Part shown: positions 1 to 9,548 of the stretch, piece by piece
Numbering within the stretch: position 1 is the first letter of the stretch
Layout of the letters: every line of letters begins with the position of its first letter
DNA from: Guillardia theta CCMP2712
Lineage: Eukaryota; Cryptophyceae; Pyrenomonadales; Geminigeraceae
Assembly: GCF_000315625.1 (NCBI RefSeq)
Contig: NW_005434665.1
Location: 1,004,796-1,031,257, forward strand
Direction of reading: 5' to 3'
Length of the DNA stretch: 26,462 nt
Position numbers and translations under genes: made by a program
The notes under the pieces: generated by a model
Database searches by the model: none
What the model was told of the DNA's origin: nothing
What the model saw: only the letters and a program-made list of their open reading frames with translations

Positions 1-265
1 GGAGAAGCTGACGTATTTCATTAGCCCGTAAACTTTTCCTGCGCCATGCGGTTAGTCCCAGGAGCTCTTTCAAGAAACTTAGCATGCCAACTAGCATAAG
101 TTCCTGTTAGTACCCATGATAGCCCACATTCAATTCTGTTTCACTTTCAGGTTTTGACACACTGTCCCTCCCTCCCTCCCTCCCTCCCTCCCTCCCTCCC
201 TCCCTCCCTCCCTCCCTCCCTCCCTCCCTCTTGCTGACTCGCTGCTCCTCTTTCAATCTTTTCAG
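1..265 (+). other. Intron or upstream part of the RRP12 gene
   Basis: No exon could be recognised. The segment ends in an acceptor (tttcag, 260-265) that feeds the first visible RRP12 exon. Its second half is the CCTC microsatellite. The matching donor and the preceding exon are probably to the left of the window, because no phase-0 donor with an open frame was found here. Confidence 0.5.
164..230 (+). repeat. (CCTC)n tetranucleotide microsatellite
   Basis: About 16 nearly perfect copies of a CCTC tetramer, pyrimidine-only on the + strand. It lies in the intron just upstream of the first visible RRP12 exon, about 30 bp before the acceptor, so it may lengthen the polypyrimidine tract. Confidence 0.95.
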
Positions 266-1691
266 GTCGCTGCTGTCGCTCTGGATCCAGATCTCCTCCG
301 CCAGTACATGAAATCAATCGTTAGCAATCTCCTGGTGTGGTCAAGCGACAGGTTCGATCTTTCTTCTCCATCTGCCTGTGCTTGGCCCTGATGGTCTCGC
401 AGTCGGAATCGCTTCAGGCTCAAAGTCAAGGTCATTCTCGAGAGGCTCGTTAGGAGAACGTCGTATGAGGAGGTGATGGAGACACGCACGAGAGCGAGCA
501 GGAGGAGGATCAGAAAGAGGACGAGGAGGAAGAGGAAGAGGAGGAGGATCAAAGAAGGAGGGATACTCACGACGTGGCAGGTGCTTCAGGCAACGCCAGA
601 GGAACACAAGAAGCTGATCATCGCGGTTAATAAGCGACTGAAACGAGCGAAGAAGAGTAAAGCGAAACGCGAGGAGGAGGAGGAAGAGACACAGGAGCCA
701 TCGAGGATGCGGCTGAAGGGAGGATACGAAGCTGGTAAAAGAGAGAGAAGCGAGAAGGAAGTGCTGATGCCTTGGTCGCAGCCTTGTATGGAGATGAAGA
801 TGAGGAGGAGGAGGACGAGGAAGAGGAGGACGAGGGAATGGAGGATTTGCCAAAAGGACGAGCCCCGGCGGGGATGCGCAGGAGCGTCGACGGGCGGTCA
901 CGCCAGCAAGACGGCTCCTCTTCCTCCGCCCCCACAACCGCTGCTGCTAGAACCAAGTTCGGGTTCCCTGCGAACAACGTCGGCAAGCCCATCATCGTAG
1001 ATGAGGAGGAGGAGAAGGTCGCCGGGAAGAAGCGGAGGAGGATGGTGAGGCGAGGCGAAGACCTGTGCTGGTTCCTGAGAGACGACGCAGGAAGAGGAGG
1101 CAGAAGAGTTTCTGGCGCCCATGAAGGAGGAAGAGAAGGAGAGAAAAGAAGTCGCTGCGGTCCTCAAGAACTCGAGTCACGCCAATGCAATGGCACTTGC
1201 TGAGGTTGAGAAGAGGAGGATGTGGGGGTGTGGGAGGAGGAGGAGGAGGAGGAGGAGGAGGAGGTGGTGGTGGTGGTGGTGGTGGTGGTGGTGGTGCGAA
1301 TTTGAAGTTTCTTGCCGCAGCAAGCAGAAGAGGCCCTCAATGCTCGTCCAGCTCGCAGCTGGGATCAGACGGGAAGCAAGCGAAGGAAGAGGATCCAGCC
1401 GGAGTCAAAGGCAGGAGGAGAAAGAAGGAGGAGGGTCGAGTGACTGCTGGGGCAGGTGCTGGGCGGGCAGGAGTATCGGCCAAAGAAGGGAAAGACAGGA
1501 GGAGACGTGAAGAAGGCGGGGAGACCCGACCCCTTCGCTTACGTTCCATTTGACAAGCGTCAGCTGAACCAGAAAAAGAGGCATCGTCCTGTCAAGAAGC
1601 TGTCCCAGGTTCTCTCCCTCTCCCTCCTCTTGCTCGCCTGACCTTGTTCAAGGTTTTCAACGCCACAAAAGAGGCGAGAGGAAAGAAATGA
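266..1691 (+). CDS. RRP12: RRP12-like ribosome biogenesis protein, C-terminal part (5' end outside window)
   Basis: RRP12 is a HEAT-repeat protein needed for processing and nuclear export of pre-40S and pre-60S ribosomes. Seen: exons 266-351, 418-472, 581-734, 782-1017, 1091-1204, 1321-1410, 1456-1608 and 1653-1691 join to 309 codons including the stop (TGA 1689-1691). The product has an end-of-HEAT helix, a KKLIIAVNKRLKRAKKSK helix, an acidic Glu/Asp tract and the tail GQEYRPKKGK, GDVKKAGRPDPFAYVPFDKR and VFNATKEARGKK. The tail closely follows the family's conserved C-terminus (GAEYKAKK, GRPDPYAYIPL in animal RRP12). Oddities: intron 473-580 is a multiple of three with no stop, so retention would be silent for frame. 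The join 1410/1456 needs a GC-AG intron (1411-1455), because GT donors give only 21-36 bp introns. Family assignment is firm, individual junctions less so. Confidence 0.88.
1233..1295 (+). repeat. (GGA)n-(GGT)n compound microsatellite inside an RRP12 intron
   Basis: About ten GGA units run directly into about ten GGT units. The tract lies wholly inside the inferred intron 1205-1320. Every frame through it is open, which yields spurious poly-Arg/Trp/Gly reading frames. Confidence 0.95.
1411..1455 (+). other. Probable GC-AG intron in RRP12
   Basis: The exon before it (ends PESK) and the exon after it (starts VLGGQEY, a conserved RRP12 segment) are in the same frame, but a TGA stop separates them. 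Removing 1411-1455 (AAG|gcagga ... ggggcag|GTG, 45 bp) restores the protein with a length typical of this window. A GT donor here would make a 21-36 bp intron. Confidence 0.5.
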
Positions 1692-1754
1692 TGCGATTGG
1701 CCACCCTAGATTACAAGAAACACACTTTGTCTCCTCCCTCTCCTCTCCGTCCTC

Positions 1755-3258
1755 CTACTCTTCTGCAAGGTTTCCCTCCTCCCTCGCTTCTAGCGAGTGA
1801 TAGGCATTTCGCTCCTCCCCGTTTCGCCTCCTCCTGTACAATCTCACTGCCAGCAGCAAGCATGTTGCGAGAAGGCAGGCAGCGAGACAGGTGAGCAGCC
1901 CCGAGCCATCGCCGCGTCTCCTTCCTCCTACCGCTAGCGCAGGGTCACGAGACTTTCCCCTCTCCTCCTCCTCACCTCTTGTCGTCGTTTCCAGCAGCCT
2001 CGTGCTGAGAGCTCTTCCTACCAGCTCAGCTATGGTGTTGCTGAGAGCTCTTCCTACCAACCCGCTCGCGTTGGTCTCCTGAGCTCGCATCCAGGAGGGC
2101 GGAGGGAAGCTGCAGGAGGCAGTTGAGATACGAGCACTGGAGAAGGAGGAGGCAGAAGGTGGGGAGGAGGGGGCGGAGGAGGACTCACCCGACAATGGAG
2201 GTCACGGGCGTGTCCATGCTCACCATCAACTTCTTACGAGCAGGCGGTGACCCGAACTCGACAGGGAGAAGGAAGGAGATGGAGCTGAAGCCTGCTCCTC
2301 CTTCCCTGCCCTCACCCTCCTGCTCGTCTCCCGGAGACACCTGGATGGCATATCCTTCCCCGGTGTCGCTCGTAAGAGCAAAGGAATCGTTCTTCCTCCC
2401 TACCGCGACCGACAGGTTGAGAGCGTTCGAGAAGTTGAAGCTCATCAGGTAGCTTCTCAGCCACGACGCTCCCAGCACAATCCCCTCGTCCGATGGCTCG
2501 ATGCAGGCAGAGTAAGGGACCTCGTATACCTCGTCTTCGATGCTGATGAGTAAAGCGCTTCGGTTTCCGCTCTCGTAGAGTCGGAGCAGCTTCTCGTAGG
2601 GGTTTTCAGCCAGCAAGTCGTCCATGGTGCTGTTGGGGATGAGAATGCACAAGCTGTTGATGTCGATGCGAGCGAGAGTCGAGTTGGTGGAGGCCGAGAA
2701 GTTGAGGAGATCAACCCCACCCAGCATCATCCCCGTCACCTCCACCGCGTATGACCCGTTGCTCAAACTGAGATTGTGTGATACTAGCGTCCCATCCACC
2801 ACCTCCGGGTCGTATCCTCCGAGCATGATTTGGCCGACATCATCGATCACCGTGATGGAGAAGACGGGAGGCATCGGCTCGAAGTCGTCCACCTGCGTCA
2901 GGTTCCAGGACGGTCTCGAGGTTGACGCCAGCGTTTTCAGGATGGCAGGAGATCCATGCTCCGCTGACCATCCGAGCCCGAGGATCCCGTCTGAGGCCAT
3001 GGCAGACACACCACTGTCGACATGTGGGCAGGAGAGGACGGAGAACCTTGTTCTTACTCGCAGCTCCCCGATCTTTACCAGGTCCTCCCCGATGTAGCTC
3101 TCGTCCAGCTGCTGGATCAAGCTGAAGCTCTCGGAGTCTGCCGGATCAAACAGAGGAGAAGACGCCTCACATGTGAGCTTCTCCTCCCCTGCCATCGCCA
3201 CCCCCACCATCCCCACCATCATCGCCATCCACACCATCCCATGTCGCCCCCCCGCCAT
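1755..3258 (-). CDS. Membrane-anchored pepsin-like (A1) protein with apparently permuted lobe order and degenerate active site
   Basis: Exons 3258-2189 and 2136-1755 (intron 52 bp) join to 483 aa. A 42-bp in-frame segment, 1975-1934, could also be spliced out. Seen: signal peptide (residues 1-23, ends AMA); pepsin N-lobe features FDPADS (37-42), YIGEDLVKIGELRV (55-68) and DGILGLG (90-96); GQIMLGGYD (142-150); the position of the second catalytic motif reads IDINSL (198-203) rather than DTGTS; C-lobe end IVLGASWLRSY (260-270). After a Gly/Glu linker the N-lobe opening appears (VEFGSPP 333-339, MDTPVTSIVG 348-357), which normally precedes FDPxxS. Then a membrane span (about 436-455), RRRR and a cytoplasmic tail. 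About ten N-glycosylation sequons fit secretion. A 36-bp duplication encodes LVGRALS twice. Inference: a non-catalytic, membrane-bound pseudo-protease, probably circularly permuted. It converges on RRP12, with 63 bp between stops. Confidence 0.75.
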
Positions 3259-3289
3259 CTTGACCTGCCAGACCCTTGCCTATTTTCGG

Positions 3290-3795
3290 TGTGACCGGGC
3301 CGGGCCCGGCGGGCCGGGCACGCGGCAGCCGCTCAGCCGGCGGCTAGTTCAACTTTTGACAATCATCGCCGGCTGTGTGACCGGCCACTGGCAGTCACTC
3401 GCTCGGACCTCGGGAAGGTGACTGGCTCATCATTGCTCAGCGACCATCATCGCGGCTCAGCGGCCCATTAAGCCTATTGAAGCCTCCGGTACGGTATCAG
3501 GGCCGAGAGGGACAGCAGTACGGTAGTGAAGGACTCAGCACTTGAAGTCAAGATAAATGGAGACGGTACCCAGCCGTGTGATAGAGTGACCGCCCTGCAG
3601 TGCGGCCCGGTATTAATTCGGGCCGGGCCGAGCCCGCCGGACCCCCCGGTGAGGCAGTCACAGGAGTGACTCAGTCACCCGTGACCGCACGGTACGACGG
3701 TACCGTCGCCGCCCGCCGCAGCGGGCCGCCACTGGCAGCGCCGGGGCGCGGCCGCCGGGCCCCGGACCGGCGGTCCGACCGGCCCCGGGTGCCCC
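3290..3795. promoter_or_regulatory. GC-rich palindromic island upstream of the pepsin-like gene
   Basis: This is dense GC sequence with palindromes: CCGGGCCCGGC (3300-3310), GGTACCGT (3699-3706), repeated CGGTAC/GTACGG, and TGACTCA-like sites around 3665-3685. CCGGGCCCGGC lies 42 bp upstream of the start codon at 3258. The 11-mer and GGTACCGT recur exactly in the island at 14458-14807. No protein family is recognisable in the open frames. Promoter role is inferred from position and recurrence. Confidence 0.45.
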
Positions 3796-3837
3796 GAGAC
3801 CGCATCCCCACTCACACCCCCGGCATTCGTTTTGGTT

Positions 3838-4020
3838 TCATTCACCGTGGGTGGGGTCTAACCATTTCTACGGGGTAGGGTAGTAAAAATATGAGGGTGG
3901 GGTACTGAATATACGGGTGGTAGTAATTTATTATCAGGTGGAAAAGGTTGGTAAGGGTACTGGATTATCACCACAACATGGGGTGGGGTCTGACTTGAAT
4001 GGGGTCACCGGGGAAGCCAA
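3838..4020 (+). repeat. Degenerate G-rich block (GGTAGGGT / GGGGTGGGGT)
   Basis: Gene-free sequence with repeated short words such as GGTAGGGT (3874-3881), GGGTGGGG and GGGTGGTAG in an A/T-rich background. The same words occur at 9415-9500, 12230-12246 and, on the other strand, 25560-26060. Confidence 0.6.
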
Positions 4021-4043
4021 GGTGTACGTATGTTTGTGCAAAA

Positions 4044-4140
4044 TGGAGAGGAGGAAGAGGAAGGAGGAGAGGAGGAAGAGGAAGGAGGAGAGGAGAAGAG
4101 CGAGAGAAGTTGAAGAAGAGAAGAGGAGAGACCGAAAGTG
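4044..4140 (+). repeat. Purine-only tract with 21-bp tandem repeat
   Basis: Two and a half copies of a 21-bp unit beginning GAGGAAGAGGAAGGAG, followed by more GA-rich DNA. The strand is purine-only over most of the stretch. The long Lys/Arg/Glu frame here is a composition artefact. Confidence 0.8.
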
Positions 4141-4288
4141 AGAGAGGAGATGGCTGTAAGAGAATAGGGAGTAAGAGAGATCGGCGAAGTGAGGACAGGT
4201 TTGGGGAGGAGCAACCGTGAGGGATTGAGGTAAAGACAGATTCAATAGACGAGCAGCGATCACGTCAGCAGGAAAGAGGTGGTGAAAC

Positions 4289-4522
4289 ATGGAAAACTTG
4301 TATCCAGTGCAGTTACCAGCAGGCCCTTTTCCAACCGATCCAATCCGAACTTTACAGCCATCACAAAGGAATTGCATAGTTGAGAGTCTCGGAATGTTTG
4401 ACTGGTGTGCGTACTGTCTTTGTGGCTTTGTCTCGACCTTGTTGTACCACAAGACTGTTGGCAGGTGAGTTGCTGCATTGCTGAGCCTTTATAAGCATCA
4501 GGCGAGAAGCTGAGCTGGTCAG
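4289..4522 (+). other. Possible spliced 5' leader exon with upstream ORF before the deubiquitinase
   Basis: An ATG at 4289 opens a 59-codon frame (TGA 4466-4468). A strong donor (AG|gtgagt) at 4465 and an acceptor (ggtcag) at 4522 define a 58-bp intron ending seven bases before the deubiquitinase ATG. If that intron is spliced, the small frame runs out of frame over the main start. The opposite strand is also open here, and neither product resembles a family I know. A transcribed leader with an inhibitory upstream ORF is the simplest reading. Confidence 0.35.
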
Positions 4523-4528
4523 ATCGCC

Positions 4529-6772
4529 ATGGGAACAACTGGATCGAAGCTTGAGAAGTCGCTGCCCTCCTCCTTCCCTGACAACGAGAGAATCTTCGGG
4601 CTTGAGAATGTCTGTCTGCTCCGTCGCCTCCTTCAGCATGGCTGATGCTGCTTGTCAGTTCGGGAACACCTGCTACTGCAACTCTGTACTACAAGCTCTC
4701 TACTTCTGCCTGCCATTCCGAGAGGTAAAGGCCTTCCACCTCTATACTTGTTTGAGGCTCACCTCAGGCCGTCTTGGACTGGGCAAGAGCTTGTGTGAAC
4801 AGCAAGGTTCTAGTGTGATGATTTCAGATGCGCTCTGTTGATTCTTGATGTCAGGTTCGCAACGATGAGGACTCCATGCTTGTTTCGGTGTGAGAGGGGG
4901 AGTCCAAGAGGAAGAGGAAAGAATGACGAGGATGTTGAGGTTGCGGAGACGTTCCTGCATATCAGCAGCAACAAGAAGAAGTTCGGAGTTTACGGCCCGA
5001 AGAAGTTGATTCAGGTTTCCATCTCCTCGAAGGTCGTCAGCTCTCCAACCGTCAGTAACCTCCTGTGCCCAGGTGTTGAGGAAGAACAATGAAGCCTTCC
5101 GAGGATATCAAGTCAGCGGTGAGTCTCCTTCCGACTTGATCTCACGCATGGCTGGTCTAGCATCAAGACGCTCATGAGTTCATGAACTACTTGCTCAATC
5201 AAATCACAGAGGAGCTCCACATGTACGAGTTCCCCACACTCTCACCCTCCTCCTCGTCTCCTGCTGCCTCCCCACCTCCCCTCCCTCTCCTCCCTGCGTC
5301 GACCTCGTTGGCTCCTTACGTCTCGCTACTTCAGGGAGGCCAAGGAGCTCGCTCCTCACTCAGTCGACCGGTTGACTCGCACGCGTGTGTTGCTCGTGCT
5401 GACTAGCGGTGAAGCACTCCGGAGATGCCCAAAACTTGGGTGCAGGTGAAGCGATGGATGGGAGCGAGGAGAGCGAGGGCGAGGAGAGGGGAAAGAGAAG
5501 AGGGGGGATGAGGCAGAAAGGCACCGGATGGAAGTGACGTTTGGCTCATGACGCAGAATATCTTCGAAGGAACTCTAACCAACGAGACGAGATGTCTCAA
5601 CTGCGAGACTGTCACCAAGTAGAGCTTGTTGTACTCCTCCCCCTCCTGACGTCTTTACGATAAGTCGCGATGAAGCATTTCTAGACTTGTCGCTAGAAAT
5701 TGAGGAGAACAGTTCCATCACGAGTTGTCTGCGGAACTTCTCAGGTGAAGTCAGTCAAAGCAACAAGCATGTTGGTGAGGCAAGGCGAGCAGGCATCGAG
5801 ACTCTCAACAAGCAAGACAAGTTCTACTGCGAGAAATGTTGCAGTTTGCAGGTAAGGGGAAGGAGGAGAGGATGGGTGACTGGGAAAGAGAAGGGGGAAC
5901 GGAAGGTCCTGCGGGGCCAGGAAAGGAATGTGAGAGTGTTGCAGGAGGCGCACAAATCGATTCGAGTCAAACGAACTCCAAACATCCTCGCGCTTCACCT
6001 GTGAGTTTGTCTCTCTTTCCCCTCGCCCGTCGCTCATCCTCGTGCAGCAAACGATTCAAGTACGTGGAGTCCGTCGGCAGGTTGAAGAAGTTGTCTCATC
6101 GCGTCGTGTTCCCCGTGGAGCTCAAGGTGAGGAAATTGCCTGCGCAGCGAGGAAGCTGAGGAGAGTCAGTTGAACAACACGACCGACGCAGCAGCAGATG
6201 AAGATGCTTTCTTCAACCTCTTCGCGGTAGTGGTAAGCAGGAAGACTTCTCTCCTCAAGACATGTCCTGTCAAATTGTCTCCTCTTTCCCTCTCTCTCCT
6301 CCCTTCCCCTCCTGTGAACTTCGTCTCCCCCTTCCTCCTTCTTTCTCTCGTTTACCGATCTGTCGATGAATGCCTGTGGCAGGTGCATGTAGGCAGTGGT
6401 ATGAATCACGGGCACTACGTTTGTCTCATCAAGATTCACGAGCAATGGTTTCACTTCGACGATGACACCGTTGAAGGCGTCGATGACTCGCACGTAAGCA
6501 ACCACTTCCCCCTCGTCCCCCTCCCCTGCACTTGAGACTCTATCCTGTTGCCTCCTCCACCTTTGTTACTGTGTGGAAGGCTCTGTCGTTCCACCTCCGC
6601 TCTCTCATCTCTTGCTCGACCCTCCGCTCCTCCTCTCCTTGCCTCTCTCTTGCTGCTTCGCCTTGCTGGTCTCACGACGCTGTCTCAGCTTCACTCTGTC
6701 TTTGGGTCAGCGCAGGAAGGAGGAGGGAATTATTCTGGCTACATCCTCTTCTACCAGAAGGTCACGGCGTGA
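4529..6772 (+). CDS. Ubiquitin-specific protease, USP12/USP46 type
   Basis: A cysteine protease that removes ubiquitin from substrates; animal USP12/46 need WD-repeat partners (WDR48/WDR20). Exons: 4529-4609, 4659-4724, about 4895-5014, 5073-5111, 5161-5222, 5407-5445, 5517-5618, 5665-5744, 5793-5851, 5945-6000, 6048-6126, 6170-6232, 6383-6493, 6689-6772, giving about 346 aa (USP46 is 366). Seen: Cys box [18 protein letters not shown] with nucleophile Cys32; [26 protein letters not shown] and YCEKCC zinc pairs; ILALHLKRFKY; His box GSGMNHGHY (His near 293); FDDD; C-terminal SGYILFYQK. The start is set by [10 protein letters not shown], which aligns with MGxNxSxLEK of animal orthologues and is an N-myristoylation-like motif (Gly2, Ser6, Lys7). 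The third exon's 5' edge is uncertain: 4855-4887 plus 4922-5014 is an alternative. All catalytic residues are present, so probably active. Confidence 0.92.
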
Positions 6773-6885
6773 GAGGCTGCAGGCTTCCTTGTCATGTAGA
6801 ATATTCATTGAAACCAACAACACACGTGGAGTGTCGTGTGCATATATCCCGTCCTCCTCCTCCTCCTCGTCTCTTGCATGCTGAT

Positions 6886-9232
6886 TCATGTCTCCGTCTT
6901 CTCCCTCAACTTCGCGCGGCAGACAAGAGGAAGGTGATCTGAGGGTTGCGACTTGTCAGGAAGACCCTGCGAGCCCTGCAAAGCCAGGTGAGGAGGAGGA
7001 GTAGGAGGAGGAGGAGGGAGAATTGAACCAGGTCCTGAGGAGAGGGAACGTCGAGCACCTGAAAGGCAGTAAGGAAACGAGCAAGGAGGGGGAGGGGGAG
7101 GGGGGGGGGGGGGGCACAGGAGGAGGAGGAGGAGGAGGAGGAGGAGGAGGAGGAGGAGGAGGAGGAGGAAGAAGAGGAGGAGGAACTCACCGACTCCACG
7201 ACAAACTTTGCTGGGGAGTCTCTTACGTCGTTTGACAGTGTAGGAAGGAGGAGACTTGGCGAGAATTTCTGCATATGTCGGTTGTCTGCGGCGGAGGGAG
7301 CAGAAAAGAGCAGGAAACTTGAAGAGCGCGAAGCAGTGCTTCACCTCCTCCTCCTCCTCCTCCTCCTCTGCAGGGCACCTAAAGAAGATGTAGTCGAGAG
7401 TTCCTGAGAAAGTTCAGTAAGGAAAAGAGGAGGCGAGCGGGGAGGAACCTTTGAAATGCTGTCTGTAGTTGGTGTACAAGGGCTCCGAGGCCTGAGGGGG
7501 GAGCAAGGAAGGGAGGGGAGGGGAGGGAGATGGGGAGGAGGAGGAGGCGTTTAACAGCGCGAACATATGACGATAAGCGCTTTCAAAACCAGCATCTTCA
7601 GTAATGAAGTGGTAGACCTTCAAGACAAGTCAACAGGAAAAGCTTCTCCTCCGTTACCTCACAGCTCCTCTGCCTCTTCTCTCCTCGTCTCTTCCTCTGC
7701 CTCTTCTCTCCTCGTCTCTTCCTCTGCCTCTTCTCTCCTCTTCTCTTCCTCTGCCTCTTCTCATCTTACCCGGGTCTGCGGCATCGAGTTGAAGTCACCC
7801 ATCAGAAGACTCGTCATGTGGCCGAACTGTCTCTCAATCTTATCGATTTCCCTCACTACGGTCTTCGCCTGTCATACCCGTCAGACAAAGAGAGCCGATG
7901 AGGAGAAAGAGGGGAGGGCAGAGGAGGGGGAGGAGAGCAGAGATGAGGAGGAGGAAACGAGGGCAGAGGAGGAGGAGCTGTCTGCCTGAATGAGCTTGAG
8001 GTCGCTGAATTGTGGGTTCCAGAACAGATGTGCATTTGCGATGCACATCATCTTCTCATTGCTGCGACGAGGCTGAGGTGAAGGATCCTGCTGCGTCTTG
8101 CTGTCGTTTCTTTGACTTTCCTCGACGTGTTGAAGGATGACATATACAGCAACATTGTGTGTGATATAGGAAGGAGTCTCGATGTAAGGTCTTGCTCTGA
8201 AATGTTTGCTACTCAGCATCTTCTGTTCTATTATCATCGGTCGTACTCACCGCTCTATGGCTCCATCAAGCTCCACCGCTCGAGAGTGTACGAGTCGGAA
8301 GCTCTTCCTCTTCCAGAAGGTGGCACCTGTGTTGCGAGACATCAACTCTCGGTCTAACAGATCTCTTTCATGCCAACATCCATCTTGCTTGTCGATTCCA
8401 TTCCGCTGCTTGTAAACTCCTTCATACCTGAACTGAGGTCAGCAGCGTCACCTGGGCACGCAGCATGCTACCCCCTCGCGCGCAACTCTGGATCAACAAA
8501 CGCCTCATAGTGATCAACTTCCTGATACATCCGCTGACTTGTCAAGAAGTTTGCAGCAAGAGGCGCTGACCTGAAGGCATATCACGTCCGCGTCAACTGC
8601 ATCAATGATTTGTAGCTGGTGCGATCATATCAGATTCGCCTCATTGCAATTCCAACATCACGAGTGAATGTTTTCTATGCTGCCATGTCAGAAATCTTGG
8701 ATTGACCTCTGGAAAGTGTTCTTTCTTGGCATAGCAGCTGCTTCAAACTTCAATCTCAGCGCCTCTCCATAATGGCTTACTCCGCAAGGATGTTGTAGGT
8801 CAAGAATTTGATGCTCCTTCCCTGTATACTTTTTGTGCGGCTAATCCATGTCCTATTGCCTAACAGCTCGTCAACATTCTCAGTGACCCGGGCCACGTTT
8901 TTCTTGTCTTTTCCTGAAACAAGCTCACTATGGTGTCACATGACGTTGACTGACCTCTTCCAAGGCCCAACAGATGTCGGCAGGAATAAAGACACTCTCC
9001 GATCACGGGCCATTGAAGGCAAGTACAGTCGATGCCCTTAAAAGAGTCGGAAACAGGGAGAAGGGACAGGAGCAACACGATGAAGCGAAGCGAGCGGGTG
9101 GACCATCGACGCGACTGGGAGGACGGTAGAGTAGAACAGGAAGAATCATCCTTGCTGTGAGAGGATCGCTCGGTCAGGTGTCCCCTCCCTCTCATGGTTC
9201 ATTCCTCTGTACGTGTCGCTCGTCTTTGCCAT
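6886..9232 (-). CDS. CCR4/nocturnin/angel-type endonuclease-exonuclease-phosphatase (EEP) protein
   Basis: This family covers Mg-dependent deadenylases and related phosphodiesterases. Exons from 8913 down: 8913-8781, 8737-8662, 8615-8571, 8521-8472, 8427-8251, 8196-7986, 7868-7770, 7617-7449, 7403-7379, 7221-7191, 7058-7029, 6975-6886. Upstream, 9154-8955 plus 9232-9213 gives 451 aa in frame; ATG 9195 is an alternative start. Seen: FLTYNILADCYA; DVICLQEVDHY with metal-binding Glu (about 159); GYEGVYKQR; NAHLFWNP (His about 290); GDFNSMP (about 328-334); EPLYTNY; GTLDYIFF; PSDHLPL (His about 436). Every catalytic block is present. The N-terminus has a hydrophobic stretch (FIVLLLSLLPV) of unknown role. 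A Ser/Pro stretch, 7548-7492, is either a loop or a 57-bp GC-AG intron. Introns hold a GGA microsatellite and a minisatellite. Its stop is 113 bp from the convergent deubiquitinase stop. Confidence 0.88.
7101..7184 (+). repeat. Poly-G (14) plus (GGA)n microsatellite in an EEP intron
   Basis: A run of 14 G (7101-7114) is followed by about 20 GGA/AGG units. It lies inside the inferred intron 7190-7059 of the minus-strand nuclease gene, so the transcript carries a C-run and a CUC repeat. Confidence 0.93.
7665..7761 (+). repeat. 27-bp minisatellite in an EEP intron
   Basis: Three tandem 27-bp units (7681-7707, 7708-7734, 7735-7761; the third has one G-to-T change) follow a partial unit at 7665-7680. 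The unit begins CTCCTCGTCTCTTCC. The array lies inside the intron 7769-7618. Confidence 0.9.
7869..7985 (-). other. GC-AG intron in the EEP gene
   Basis: The exon ending NAHLFW...DLKLIQ and the exon starting AKTVVREIDK are contiguous in the EEP fold. Between them the frame hits a stop, and there is no GT at the junction. The donor is CAG|gcagac and the acceptor gacag|GCG, phase 0 on both sides, 117 bp. Good evidence for GC-AG splicing. Confidence 0.7.
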
Positions 9233-9548
9233 GGCCCTGCGTTGATGCGACTGATCGCGAGCATGACCAGCACTGTGTTTTCAGGGAATATTTTATTGGA
9301 AAGTTTTTAAATTGTACCGGATTCAAATTTTAAAATTAGTTTCTACCACAATTGTTTTAGTCTTTTTGAACTGTCCAACTGTAGTTACTGTGCTTTGCTG
9401 GTTGGTCAGAAGAGGGGGTAGGGTCATAAGTGCACGGGTCCTCAAGAATGATTTTTCAAGGGTAGTACGATAGGTCATGGTCACACGGTGGGGGTCCTAC
9501 CAGCAGTCGGAGGGTATGATCTTTGAACATTCTTTTCATGAAAGTTTG
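9233..9548. other. Intergenic, partly A/T-rich
   Basis: This is the 5' flank of the minus-strand EEP gene. It holds an A/T-rich stretch (about 9290-9365) and a G-rich block with GGTAGGGT (9417-9424). No supported gene or RNA was seen, and no GC-rich island of the kind found at other starts. Confidence 0.6.

Noticed and set aside
1121-1553. Open frames with long Arg, Trp or Gly runs
   Set aside because: Translations of the GGA/GGT microsatellite inside an RRP12 intron; all frames stay open because of the repeat.
3934-4452. 172-residue minus-strand frame with a CDGCK motif
   Set aside because: More than half is low-complexity Ser/Leu from the purine tract, no family similarity was seen, and it overlaps the likely 5' leader of the deubiquitinase.
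6886-7344. 152-residue minus-strand frame read as one exon
   Set aside because: It contains the true last EEP exon, but the poly-Leu/Pro middle is intronic microsatellite. Conserved EEP blocks require splicing and a change of frame.
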